From contig JAZGTN010000150.1 in NCBI GenBank assembly GCA_037783415.1, forward strand, positions 1,736,001 to 1,800,000: a stretch of DNA of 64,000 bases, in the 5' to 3' direction. The position numbers were made by a program, and so were the translations under genes. The notes beneath the pieces were generated by a model. That model made no database searches. It saw only the letters and a program-made list of their open reading frames with translations, and had not been told where the DNA came from. This DNA comes from Leptasterias polaris (lineage: Eukaryota > Echinodermata > Asteroidea > Forcipulatida > Asteriidae). Below, piece after piece: positions 24,501-35,340 of the stretch (position 1 is its first letter; each line of letters starts with the position of its first letter).

Positions 24501-27500
24501 TCTGTCCTCTGGAGTTAAAGCTAGTCCTTCGAGAATTAGTTCAACAAGGACACTTTACCCTTGATGTTCTTAACTCACGAATTGCAAGTTTCAACTATGG
24601 GTCCCCTGACAGTCAGAATAGGCCAACCCTGTTTTCACAGCATGTACTTGCCAATCCAGATGGCGCTGCTGGTCAGAAAGCTGGACAGATGTGGTGTTTG
24701 ATGAGACATATTGGAGTGATAATTGGAGATCTGGTTCCAGAAGATAATGTGTACTGGGAAGTAATTCTGATGCTGTTGGAGTGCATGGACATTATTTTTT
24801 CACCTCTTATAAGTGAAGGAGACACCATCTACTTGAAACATCTCATAAGAGACCATCACAGCTTCTTCCTAGAAATCTTTGGAGATCGCCATTTAAAGCC
24901 TAAGCATCACTTTATGACCCATTACCCGTCAGCTATGCTTGCCCTTGGCCCTTTAAAATCTTTCTGGGCAATGCGATTCGAAGCAAAGCATAATTTCTCC
25001 AAGCGACTGGCACACATTTTGTGCAACTTTCAGAACATAGCAAAATCTTTGGCATACCGAAGCCAGCTGCTGCTTTGCTACAACTTGCTGTCCAATAAAC
25101 ACACCACAGGTGAAGATATTGAAGTGGGTCCTTGGACAATGCTGACTTCCTCTCAAATGCTCTTCATGTTGGCTTATATGATGAGGTTTACCTTGCAAAG
25201 TGGTGCAAAGTATATGGGATGAAGTACAAGGCCCACGTTATGGTAGCCGTTGGCAAAACAGAAGATGTGTCTTTTGGGAAAATAAAGGAAGTACTTGTTA
25301 TTGAGTCCCGAGTGATACTGGTGTTCCAGAAGTGGCACACAAATGGATACTGCAGACATTTTCATGCATATGAAGTTGAGTGTGTTCAGCCAGAAGCCAT
25401 TGGAGTAGTGACTGTGGAAAGTCTGGTGGACTTTTATCCTCTCCATGCAGTTAAATCCTACAATGACCAGGGGAATCAGCATTATATAAGTCCACGTTAT
25501 CGGATCGGTTGAGACATAATTTGCCAAGCGGACAGATCATTTTCCACATGTAAGTGGTTGAGTAAATGTCTAATTCTTTTTACCTGCAATCCCTCGCTTC
25601 ACTCTTAGTACATTTCATTACTGTTTTGTGGTAGTAGTGCTCTAAACCCTGGCTTACATGTATGCATCATCTTTCATATGTTAGATGTTAGTTGTTTAAT
25701 ATCTCAATTTCTTTTCACGCAGGAGAGTCGTCCAGGAACCCCAGCCACCACTGACGATGACCGCTCAGAGGATGACAGTGCAGTGAATGAGATAGAGGAG
25801 TCTACCCCGAGACCTAAGAAGAAGAAAATGTTTGTAAGTGCAGAACGGAATATGCTGGAGAATCAAATAAAAAACAAACAAAAAGTTATATTGCCAGTTA
25901 CATGATTGCGGAGCAACTTTAAAGATATTTTCGGCAAGTTAAAAAATATAAAACCTGTATTGCATCTACTCGAAAACACTTTTGAGTTATTGAAAACTAT
26001 TTAGGTCAAAAATTCTCACAATAATTTATCTTGTTATTTGTTTGCCTTATTTAATTCGAAATTGTCTGTTTAATGTGATCTGTTATGAAAAACCTGGTAC
26101 ATGTTTTTGTGTACATACCAAAAGCTAACCATTCCGTAGGATTTGATATTGTGTGCCTATTTAATGTTCTTTTTTTCAATTCATGTGGTTCCCCCAGGAC
26201 ATAAAACGTACATTGGACAGTCAAATCGGGGGAGAACAAATAGTCAAGCATATGACAGAGGGCTTGTTGCCTCACAAATCCCGAGTGCAAGCTGTGCGAA
26301 TTCTTGTTTCGCATATGATCGAACATCATGGTCAAAGGTATGTTTGAATCACATTTAATACATTTCACCCCAGAGAAATGAAGTTTAATTTCAGTTGTAC
26401 GTACAACAAACAATTCCTTTTAGCTCCCTTTCTATGTTGAGTGAATTTTTTGCAGAGTGACGAAACTAATTCCATCATACAAAGCTGATGTTCCTCTTGA
26501 ACAAAACCTATGCAAGAACCAAGATGCGTGCGCATACCACCGGGCAAAACATTACTGTTTCGGTTGAGGCATGACGTCAGAGGGCACACGGTCTATATGG
26601 GCAATAAATTCATAAATAACCTTTGTAAAAATATTTATGATGCTCACTGTTTATGTATATATGTGCCCTTTGATAGCAGAAGAGTGAAAGTATACGGAGG
26701 GAGGTTTTTTTCTGTATACAACTAAACATTCCCTATTTGTTTATTATGTTGATTTCTTCCAAAGCTGTATTAAAAATTTCTAAATTACATTGCAGACCTC
26801 CAGTCGATGTCAAAGTCGCAATGGCTCGGGCAATAATTACTGAATTCCCCAAGCTGCGAGACGAAGATGGTGAAGGATATGTGAGTTTGTTTTCTATGTA
26901 CACACAAACCTAAATTTGGGCTGAAACTTTAAGTTAGTTTGTATGTATTTCATGACCTTGATCACCCGATACCTTGAATTTGGTTACATTGACTTGCATG
27001 TACATGTTTTTTCAACCGTCACTCTTTCATTCAGGGAAAGTTGTTTTGAATATGTGGCTTGCTGGTTAATTGATTGGACTGTAGAGTGAAAAAAAATTAT
27101 ATTTTGTCATGTCACAGGAGGCTTGGTACACACCTGGAAAAAACCGGCACTGTGCCACAGGCTATCTGGAAGAAAGGCTCCGCAATGTGAGAAAGAGGGC
27201 TAAGGATCGTGGAGCTGTTGTGGCTAGTCCTTCGACTACCACTCGTCAACCCAAGATGGGAAGCACACATGTAGATCTGACCGGTAAACATTTTCCAGCC
27301 TATTTCAGTGTTTACTTTGTTTGAAAACAGACATGGCTTGAAGTCATTTCCCTCAGTGATTGTGGGTGTATTATTTTGGAAAAGCCATGAAGGATGCTTT
27401 CAAGCATTAATGTGGTGTAAAACAAAATGGTGCATGCATGACATGTCCTGGATTCTGGGTTTGAGGGGGGGGGGGGGGGGGGGGGGGCTGAATAGAAAAC

Positions 27501-29606
27501 ATGTTTTGAGTTGAAACTGAATCCTATATTTTGTTTTCTCTCACAGAGCTAAACATTCATCAGATAAGTTGTGAAGCACCCTTAAAATTTTGAGACCTTT
27601 TGCTACTTTAATTAAAATAAATTTCACAAATGACAATGTATTTTACCTGTATGTGATTCTTAATTGTTTTTTTGAAGAAAGAAGGTTACAGGCAGGTGTT
27701 GCTCCAATAAAATCTTTGTTCAACTTTATTACTTGACCCAGGTTAGCATCCTTTTTTGATTTATTGATACCTAATATGCAAACCCCTTGTTTACCTCTAA
27801 ATATTTTTCAGCTGAGTGCTCGATTGAAGAGGTAAACAATATGACATCTTGGCTGAAGCACAATAAAGAGCCAATGTCTATGGTGAAGGATTTCATGGCT
27901 AGGACGGCAAAGGCAAGGGCATCATTCATGAGACAGAACCCTGAGCAGACTATTGAGGGTTTCCTTAAAGAATACCCTCGTCTGGTGGACACATCAGGAA
28001 TGGTAACACTTTTATTTGTTAATGGTAAAATTTGTATTTGTTACTCTAGTTTACTTTGCAAGAGAACTTTGTCAACAAAACTACATGTAAACATCTATCA
28101 CAGTTTTAATGTTAGTCTACTTTAACCCTTGCTTGGCTACATCATCCAAATCACTTAAATATCTGCAAGTTTCGTTGCTTGAGATGTCTCGAAGCCCTCT
28201 TCCCCCCACAACAAAATATAAAAAATATTTTTAAAGATCTAGTTGTGATTCAAATTCAAATTCAAATTCAAATCATTGCCTTTTTTTTACAGATCGAACA
28301 GGATTTCCGTCTGTTCATGCCAGATGCAGCCGATAACCTCTTTCTAAAGTGGGAGAGTATCTTCGCATTGATCCTAGAATATGCTGATAAACAAAGTAAC
28401 TGGAAGCAGTTCCTGCACATCCAGACACCCTCCACTGGTATGCAGCTTTCATTCTTGAAAACTAATCAGTTTAGATGGAAGCTGACATTTGCTCACTGTA
28501 CACTATTACATGCAAGCTGTGTGCATCTGGAAAGTTGTGCCAATTGTACTTGTACAAGTATGTACATGTACTTGTTGTTGTTGCCATCTAATCAACCTTA
28601 ATAAGAATTGCCAATCTCAAGAGTCAAACAGACATTGGCTGTGATCACAGCACTCTAAACTAGAAATCTTTTGGAAAAACCCTTTTACCTACATTGTATA
28701 GTATTTATATTGCTTGGAACAGGTGAGTGACAAAGTTCTAAAAAATACTCATGCAAGATTTACTATATATTTCTATAGAATTGACCAGAGGCTATTTTTG
28801 GTTTCAGACGATCAAAGAAGAAACTTGGCTCTCTTGGTTCTACCATGCATTTTCCCGAGTGGTGTAAGACGGGTGAAGGGGAAGAGTAGTCGTGCCAGCA
28901 TAGATGAGACCATCAGGTCTTTCATTGATTTCCAGCCCGTAAGAATTTTTGTTTATTAATTTGTGTATTTGTTGTTTCATTTTGATTTCAAACTTGAAAA
29001 GCAATTGCATCTGAAAATATTGGGTTGGGATGTTACCTGTCAAAAATCGGACGACACATATCTTTACATGTATTTACATTTGTGGACAAAAAATTTTCAC
29101 TCTTGCTTTTAAAACAATATCTGTGCTTTCAGCTAGATTAACTGGTCTTTCAATGTTAACTGTAATGTTGAACCCTTTATTTGGTTAAAAAAAATACAAA
29201 AGTGGTAGACATCAAATAAATTACCAAATTTCAGAGCTATTAAGTTGGTCAGTATCGGTTTACATGAATGTTTTTCTTTGTTGTTTTGCAGATTGGAACC
29301 AACATCCCCTCCTACCTGGAGAAATCCAGGCAGAGTGAGCCGTACCTTCTTGCATTTGGCGAGGCTCTGGAGCCAGAGCAAGTGTTCGTAGTCGTGCAAG
29401 GTAGAGCAATCCAAGCAGGCTCCCTGCTAAAAGGAGTTGACCGCTGCTTTAAGCTGTACTACCTTCTGGATATATGTTTCCCATGGCAGTCTGCAACCAT
29501 GTGGGAGTTTATCCAGAAGGTGATATACAAACTAGGTGAGAGTCAGGGATACACTTCCAGCTGTGTGAGGTCCCTTAGAGCTTACCTGACAAATAAGTCC
29601 ACCTAG
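21505..29606 (+). CDS. SAMD3-like protein of Element 1, intact 10-exon gene (493 aa)
   Basis: Coding exons: 21505-21571, 22876-23006, 25723-25833, 26198-26337, 26796-26880, 27118-27283, 27812-28002, 28293-28437, 28808-28938, 29292-29606. All introns are GT-AG and every phase joins (1,0,0,2,0,1,0,1,0), giving 494 codons with TAG at 29604-29606. Exons 1-2 encode a SAM domain (residues 1-66; WSLSEYEDKF, LKELIPQVGPRMKFL). Exon 3 is acidic then basic (EDDSAVNE, PRPKKKKMF), a possible nuclear localisation signal. Exons 4-6 carry the helical module ending EAWYTPGKNRHCATGYLEERL. Exons 7-10 encode a globular C-terminal half ending near ATMWEFIQKVIYKLGESQ. Length and order resemble SAMD3-like proteins (human SAMD3 about 520 aa). 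Molecular function is unknown; SAM domains mediate protein or RNA contacts. Intron 2 contains the transposase gene. Confidence 0.85.
22316..22568. mobile_element. MITE family A, copy 1 (253 bp), inside intron 1 of the Element 1 gene
   Basis: Starts CAGGGCCCAATTTCATGGAG and ends with the inverse, CCATGAAATTGGGCCCTG, with inner inverted GCTTAAGCA words. A second copy is at 35144-35340. It carries no ORF of its own. It inserted into Element 1 after that element was established, or was carried with it. Confidence 0.88.
23048..25512 (+). pseudogene. Transposase-like gene of Element 1, nested in intron 2; one frameshift
   Basis: The first ATG in frame is at 23048 (MGYLCFKCG), immediately before two C2H2 fingers (CFKCG...HLRNIH and CGQNGC...HLEKKH). 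An acidic linker follows (DEDEDQPEV near 23323). The core has conserved acidic positions: VDDFEVTNPL (about 23944), VGDNLGIHSLLGF followed by CRWC (about 24221-24300), the signature MHDLLEG (24479), DHHSFFLEIFGDRHLKPKHH and MRFEAKH (24971). The order suggests a DDE-type transposase near the Transposase_21 (tnp2, CACTA) group. The frame shifts at about 25115-25145, after which homology to Element 2 resumes in another frame to TGA at 25512. Total about 820 codons. It lies wholly within the spliced-out segment 23007-25722. The frame also reads upstream through the SAM exon, but without an ATG. The frameshift may be a real lesion or an assembly error. Confidence 0.82.
27465..27487. repeat. Poly-G run of about 22 bases
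   Basis: An uninterrupted G tract in intron 6 of the Element 1 gene. Similar G or C tracts occur at about 51080-51096, 58618-58631, 59988-60000 and 62648-62661. Such homopolymers are error-prone in sequencing and could also fold as G-quadruplexes. Confidence 0.9.
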
Positions 29607-30542
29607 CAGAACTGTTTTTCCTTATACAGAAACGCAATGGTGCAGTACACCCTCTGTTCTTGCCCAATAGACTGTGCAAGTCTCGCGCGTATCCAAACGA
29701 GAAAACACGGTTTTAAATTGACCTGTACCGTAGTCTAAAGAAGATGCTGACGCCTCAACAACCAGAGACTGAAATGAAAAGGGTTCGCTGTGTAATTAAA
29801 GCATCTGGCGATCATAATCGCTCATCCAAAACAAGCGTTTACATAAGTTTTATGATCGGAGGCGAGCACAAAATTCTGAATTTTTGCAATAACCGGAAGC
29901 TGGGGTCAAGTTAAATTCTCAGGTTTTCTTCGTTTGAATGCGCGCGAGACTTGCACAGTCTATTGCTTACCCTTGCCACATCAGTATTCATTCCATAAAT
30001 GCCATGAGTGTGCTGTAAAACATTGTCTAATATACTTTTTTATTTTCGTAATATTTTTCCGAAAAACCATTATTCCATATTCTAAACATTATCAGATAGT
30101 ACCTATTGATATTGACCAAAAGCCTTACACTTCAGTGGTTTCAAAAGGCTGGCTGGTTGGAAATGCTTCCTGTTTATAACACCAGTGCATTATATGCTCC
30201 ACATGCTTGCCAAACTCTAGATGAGGAAATTGTTAGTGCTCATTATAGAAGGGGCATACCAAAGTTTGTCACAAAATAAGTAAAACTGTTTTATTTATTT
30301 AAAGGAATAAAAACATAACTGTTGCTATGCACACTGAATAACGTTTCCTTGTTTTATTTTTTCTCTTCAGATAGCTTTAAGCATGTAAAATTTCCAAGAC
30401 TGGTTGTGAAGGTAAGCATGTGTTTTTGGCTTGTCAAAAATTGATTCCTCACAGAATTGATTAAAAACATTTTTGACTGTTAATTCATTTGGTTGGGCTT
30501 TGTAGCCAATAGCCATTAACACATGCTTATTTCACGACCTAA
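29607..30542. other. 3' flank of the Element 1 gene
   Basis: This stretch contains MITE B (29665-29965). An exon-like segment bounded by CTTCAG and GTAAGC at about 30371-30412 (encoding SFKHVKFPRL-like sequence) has no phase-compatible partner, because the SAMD3-like frame already ends at 29606. An alternative 3' exon is possible but not supported. Nothing else was seen. Confidence 0.4.
29665..29965. mobile_element. MITE family B (301 bp)
   Basis: Left arm starts CAATAGACTGTGCAAGTCTC and the right end is its inverse (GACTTGCACAGTCTATTG). The arms match over about 43 bp with few mismatches (both continue into a CGCGCG then CAAACGA-like word). No ORF. It sits just downstream of the stop codon of the Element 1 SAMD3-like gene. 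Confidence 0.88.
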
Positions 30543-30787
30543 TAGACCCCTTGCACATGACGTCACACTCTCAAGAAACGCCATCCCTGCGGCAAAAAGG
30601 AGGCAGATCATTGGATGATGGCCGTGCTTTGTGCGTAAAAACGTGCACGCGACCTCGGCGTACTTGTAGTGTTTCGCGTTGTGGAAGGGGGTCTATTGCT
30701 TTTGTGTATATGTTTGTGCACGATTTGATTCCTAAAATGGCGGACAGGCGCGTATGAGTGTGCTGCTTTCTGTGCAATGGGTCTTTA
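30543..30787. mobile_element. MITE family C, copy 1
   Basis: Bounded by TAGACCCCTTGCACA on the left and TGTGCAATGGGTCTTTA on the right, with a central AAAATGGCGGACAGG word. Copy 2 at 63331-63562 has the same ends and the same central word in AAAATGGCAGACAGG form. Confidence 0.78.
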
Positions 30788-30863
30788 TTTCTGTTTGTAT
30801 CTGGTTGAAATGGGTCATTGTACATGAACCAACTAGAAATGCATTTTAAATTCACCCACAAAG

Positions 30864-31205
30864 TGACCCGGAAATGGGTCAGCTGTTGTGACCCATTTCC
30901 GGGTCAATATGGCTCGACCTAACACTCCGGGTCATTTTGACCCGGAACCATTGGCTTTGACCCGGAAATGGGTCAGCTGTTGTGACCCGTTTCTGGGTCA
31001 ATATGGCTCGACCCAACACTCCGGGTCATTTTGACCCGGAACCATTGGCTTTGACCCGGAAATGGGTCAGCTGTTGTGACCCGTTTCCGGGTCAATATGG
31101 CTCGACCCAACACTCCGGTTCATTTTGACCCGGAAAGGGTCGTACCAAATAGAACCCGGAATCCGGGTCAAATTTGACCCATTCCGGGTCAAATTTGACC
31201 CGGGA
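30864..31205. repeat. Right subterminal repeats of Element 1: 94-bp units with GGGTCA palindromes
   Basis: Three near-identical 94-bp units start at 30864, 30958 and 31052 (TGACCCGGAAATGGGTCAGC). Each contains GGGTCA in both orientations, including the palindrome GGGTCATTTTGACCC near 30929, 31023 and, with one change, 31117. They are followed by GGGTCAAATTTGACCC words running into the right terminal repeat. Confidence 0.93.
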
Positions 31206-31217
31206 GTTTTTAGAGTG
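31191..31217 (-). repeat. Right terminal inverted repeat of Element 1
   Basis: Reads inward on the minus strand as CACTCTAAAAACTCCCGGGT and so on, pairing with 21277-21303. It is followed directly by the duplicated TA at 31218-31219. Confidence 0.93.
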
Positions 31218-32535
31218 TATACACCCTAACTCCTACCATGCAATGACCAGGAGAGCAGCTACCAGCTGATTACATATAAAACTTCAAACTTCATGCTTTT
31301 CTTCCTAGGTCACAACAATTATTTAGGACTTTCACATAGTGTTATCAACACAGGCATTATAAGCTATGTTTGCTTACAGAGTATGAGATTTTTCCCTCCA
31401 AAACAAGGATGTTGCCTACATGTATATGGAGTTTAATTTGGTTCAATATCAATGATGTTCAATTCACTGCACATTTTGCTTCTCAAAATGTTGTATTCAG
31501 ACATGCAACTTTGTTTTGGCAACAAAACAATAAACCCTGAAAACCATACAACTTTTTAAACCGCTTTCAATGAAACCAAAAGAAAGAGGGGGAACAAAAA
31601 GAGGAAGTCTCCTTGCTTGATTACTCACTTTCCAACAAAAACATGAGGGATGTTATCAGATTTTTCTTTAAAAAAAAGATGAACTAATTTCTTCTCAAGT
31701 CTCTCGAATAAAGTCTGTCTCTGTGCACTCAGAGGAATTCAGGTACATAGATGAACTACATACCGTAACTCCTACCATACAAGTACCAGGAGAGCAGCTA
31801 CCAGCTGAGTACTTGTGTGTATACTATCATTGCCTGGTTGTAAACCAATGATTCTTTTTAATTTTTCTAAGATACAACATTTCTTCTCATGTTAAGATGA
31901 CTACATTTCTTCTCAAGTCTCCCCCAAAACAGTCTCTGTCTGTGCACTCAAGAGGAATTCAGGCACAAACATACTATGTACCTTAACTCCTTCTGCCATG
32001 CAAGTCCAATTTAGCCTAGATTAAAAGTAAAATGTTCCAAACAGCTCAATGTAGTCAATGTGCATTTTCATCCAGAAAATTAAAGTGGCTGCAATATTTA
32101 TGTCTCTCCTTGCTCGGTTGTTCAATCTCTAGATGGATGTGTCCATGTTTAGAGGATGAATACATTTCTACTCCGGTCTGAAGACTCTGTGTATATCTTG
32201 TGCACTCAGAGGAATTCAGGTACATGTACAATGCACCATAACTCCTTCTGTCATGCCAGTTCCATTTAGACTGGAAGTAAAATGTTCCAAACAGCTTGAT
32301 GTGTTCAATGTGCATTTAAGTGTCCAGGAAGGTGGCTGCATTATTTATCTCTTTCCTTGCTATTCAATCTCCAGATTGATGCTTTCGTGCTTGACAGATG
32401 AATATGTTTCTTCTCAAGTTTCTAACTTGGTGTCTCTGTGCATTCAGAGGAATTCAGGTTCACGTATAATGCACCATAACTCCTTCTACTGCACAAGTCC
32501 TCATTTAGCCTTTCAGTGATATGTTCCAAACAGTA
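31218..32535. repeat. Right part of the approximately 240-bp diverged tandem array
   Basis: Units recur near 31690, 31895, 32160 and 32400, each with TTTCTTCTCAAGT or a close variant, a GTGCACTCAGAGGAATTCAG word, CCTAACTCC/CATAACTCCTTCT, then ATGTTCCAAACAG and a CTCTCCTTGC word in some. Unit spacing is about 200-260 bp and divergence is high. The first unit is the right half of the copy split by Element 1. Confidence 0.85.
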
Positions 32536-33235
32536 GAAGTACCAAAGTTACTAAACTTGTTCAAGTCGGTTACTGCAGTGGCTGATACAAGTTGATGACT
32601 ACTAATGAATGCAAATGAAGCTGCCTGCCTGATACCATCCTATCACAACAGCCAGGTGCATCCATGAGGAATCCTTGCTCTGTGTGGAGAACTGTACTGC
32701 TCTGGTCAAGATGATAACTGAAGCAAGTCTTGTTTGAAATCTAGAAGTGCGTACTTTCAGCCTCATTTTGAAAAATTGTCAATGTCAATGTGGGTGCAGA
32801 AAATGATGCAAAGTTAGTATTTGTGCTTGTAGTCTTGTAAATAAGTTCAATCCCTCACACAATCCAATGACAGGTGGCAGGTTGTGAGCTGCATGGGTAA
32901 TATCCCACTGTGATCAAGAAGACAGTTTCTGCTGTTGGCTCTCTGCATCGTTGATGGTGCACATGGATGTAGATTCTATAGCCCTTCCAATGCCCTGTCA
33001 ATGCACTGCTTTTCAGTTTCTTTGCTTCCAGGGAATATTTCTGAATCAATCCTATCCATAGATAATTCATCAAGATGACCACATTGAATTTTCCTTGCAC
33101 ATTTTGTAAAGAGCCCATTGGAAAATTTAGTTCTCAGTGAGATGAGAAAACAACATTCTCTAAGAGTCTACCATACATGTATATTGATCCACAGTATTCC
33201 ATGCTGTTTTTGGACTTTATCAGATCACTGCTTTT
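32536..33235. other. No supported gene
   Basis: The minus-strand 87-codon frame (33118-32855) has no motif or splice context that I can support. No repeat structure seen. Confidence 0.4.
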
Positions 33236-33466
33236 AATAGATAGTTCCCAGTAGACGCCATCTTTACGGGCAAATCGCATTTTGGCTTGCAGGCACGTCA
33301 AGCGCTCAAATTATTAACGCAGCCGCGTCGTTTACTAACCAATCACGCAATGAGTTTTGTGAAATGTGCGCGTGCTGCACGCCGTTCTCACGCGTAACGC
33401 ATGACTGTGTGTTCCAAATTGCCCGTAAAAATGGCCGATTTACGTCATATTGCAACCTATCTATAG
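33236..33466. mobile_element. MITE-like inverted repeat, family D
   Basis: AATAGATAG at 33236 and CTATCTATAG at 33457-33466 form outer inverse ends. Inside, GCCATCTTTACGGGCAA (about 33257) pairs with TTGCCCGTAAAAATGGC (about 33419). The centre is CpG-rich. No ORF. Confidence 0.65.
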
Positions 33467-33834
33467 AAACTGAGAAGATGAATGAGTGAATGAATGAGAA
33501 GAGAATGGTGACAACCAACGTTCTCTTTTTAGTGCATTCTTACTTCCACATGGCATAAAAAAGAGTAAGTTAATCTAAAAATGTTGTAGGAAAAAAGTTT
33601 AAAAAGTAGGAAAAAAGTTTTAAAAGCGAGATTTAAGAAAGAAATTTTGAAAAGCTTTTAGGATAACGCTTAAAATGAAAGTTAGCATACTCTAAAAATC
33701 ACTAAGTACATTAGTTTCTGATAACAATGAAGAATTGTAAATCAAATGGGAATTTCTTTTTAAGGTTTTCTAAGGCGTTCAAAAACAGTATTCAGTAACA
33801 CATCTTTTCACCATTGAAATTTTGTCATTTTTAG

Positions 33835-34381
33835 CAATTGAAGAACCCACTCAGATGAAGCAATGGCTAAAGTGTAATACTTGGAATGACAATGCTACAA
33901 AAGTGCAGCAGTACATGGAGGACACTGCAATGTATCGCCATCAGTGGATATTTTCGAAAGCAGACCAAAGAACCATGACAGAGTTTCCTCAATTGTTAGA
34001 CCCAGGGATGGTAAGCTTTTGGTTAAGTAGTTGATTTATTATTGATCTCATCATCATCGTCATCGTCACTATTATCATTATTGTTATTACAAAGCAATTA
34101 TAAACCAGATCCCACCCACCCTAACCAATGTTCAGAGGCAAAATATTGATCTATGTCAAGAGGTTGCTTAACAAGCAAAGATAAATTTAAATGTTTTGAT
34201 AAATTTTTATTTCAGATAGAACAGGATTTTAAGATACTGCATCCGACTGCTGAGGGCATGTTATATTCAAGATGGGCAGACATCAGTGAAAAGCTTATAA
34301 GCTACATAAAGAAGAAGATTCCATCTTGGCAGGCAAAGGTGTTCAATAATGGCGAGGTTGCTGTGGAAGAACTGTCATCAG
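33835..34381 (+). pseudogene. Two orphan exons of another SAMD3-like gene
   Basis: Exon 33835-34010 (after TTTTTAG, before GTAAGC) encodes IEEPTQMKQWLKC...FPQLLDPGM. Exon 34216-34381 (after TTTCAG, before GTAAAT) encodes IEQDFKILHPTAEGMLYSRW... and ends SS. They correspond to exons 7 and 8 of the Element 1 gene (AECSIEEVNNMTSWLK...PRLVDTSGM and IEQDFRLFMPDAADNLF...). The splice phases (entry 1, between 0, exit 1) are exactly those of Element 1. Neither exon has a stop. No exon 1-6, 9-10, transposase or terminal repeat was found nearby, so this is a fragment of a fourth element or gene copy. Confidence 0.75.
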
Positions 34382-35143
34382 GTAAATTTTCTTTCGGAAA
34401 TCCTTTTTTTGTAGCCCATATAATAATGAACTTTCTAATTCATTTCAGAAATTAAATTGGTCTTCTTTGAAGCCTGTTGTTTATCTCGCTAATGTTCAGC
34501 TTTATTTAGACATAATATTCTTTCTACTCTAGTCCAACTCCCAATTGTTTTGTTTCAAAAAGTGTTACCAAAGAGCTTACAATACTGAAAAAAAGCCGGC
34601 ACCTATGGCTTAACCCTTGTACTTTTGTGTGCATAGTTGTAAATTACTGGACTACAATTTCCTTGGTCAGGGGGAGTGGGGGTAGATGGGGGTTTCTGAC
34701 ACAGTTTTTTCTAAAGAGAGGCATCTTCAAACTTATTTTCATTGGTTGTTTCTACAATATGTTGTTTTCTTGGAATGGGGGAGCAGTTTTTGATGAAATG
34801 TTAATCTTGCACTCGTATTTACATCAGTGGTTGTAGTTCAAAGACAATACCTTTTCCTTGTCATGGGGGGAGAGCAGTGTTTAGAAACCCAAATCTCACA
34901 CTTGTTTCTTTTTTATACTGTTGTTTGTCAGACAATACTTCTTCATTGGGGGCATTTTGGCATTGTTATTTTAATCATTAGCTGCTTAATCATTGGTCTG
35001 ACATCACTATTCTATGCTTGGGGGGAGGGTGAGCGAGTATTAAGGCCCTAAATCTCATACCAGTAGCTGTAGTTTGTAAGACTATTATTACAAGTACCAA
35101 TTTTGTTGATTGGGAGAATCAGTGTTTTGAACTTACACCATAC
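34382..35143. other. No supported feature
   Basis: T-rich sequence with several short G runs. Short plus-strand frames at 34627-35051 show hydrophobic, low-complexity translation and no motif. No match to the next expected SAMD3-like exon was found. Confidence 0.4.
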
Positions 35144-35340
35144 CAGGGCCCAATTTCATAAAGCCGCTTAAGCAGAAAATATTGCTTAACAGTTGTCTGC
35201 TAAGCAGAAATGAGCAGGATACCAGTCACAAATTGTACATGTGACATGTGTGTTTGGCTGGTAACCTTATTCAGGTAAGCATAATTTTGTTGTGCTTAGC
35301 TACTTTTTGTGCTTAAGCAGCTCTATGAAATTGGGCCCTG
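35144..35340. mobile_element. MITE family A, copy 2 (197 bp)
   Basis: Starts CAGGGCCCAATTTCATAAAG and ends CTATGAAATTGGGCCCTG. The inner GCTTAAGCAG and GTGCTTAAGCAG words are inverted. Same family as 22316-22568, about 56 bp shorter in the centre. Confidence 0.9.

Larger units (their letters stand above)
21277..31217 (+). mobile_element. Element 1: complete SAMD3-carrying DNA transposon (9,941 bp)
   Basis: The left end reads CACTCTAAAAAATTCCGGGT and the right end, on the opposite strand, CACTCTAAAAACTCCCGGGT. The terminal inverted repeats match at 25 of 27 positions (21277-21303 and 31191-31217). They are flanked by TA at 21275-21276 and 31218-31219. An uninterrupted neighbour repeat copy (31740-31770, GATGAACTACATACCG) gives the empty-site form with one TA, so the target duplication is TA. 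Inside are GGGTCA-rich subterminal repeats, an intact SAMD3-like gene, a transposase-like gene in its second intron, and three smaller MITE-like insertions. CACT ends, a 2-bp duplication and the transposase type suggest an EnSpm/CACTA-like (CMC) element; that assignment is inference. Confidence 0.92.

Noticed and set aside
30371..30412. Eleventh exon of the Element 1 gene
   Set aside because: The frame ends at 29606 and no phase-compatible partner exists; the AG and GT may be chance.
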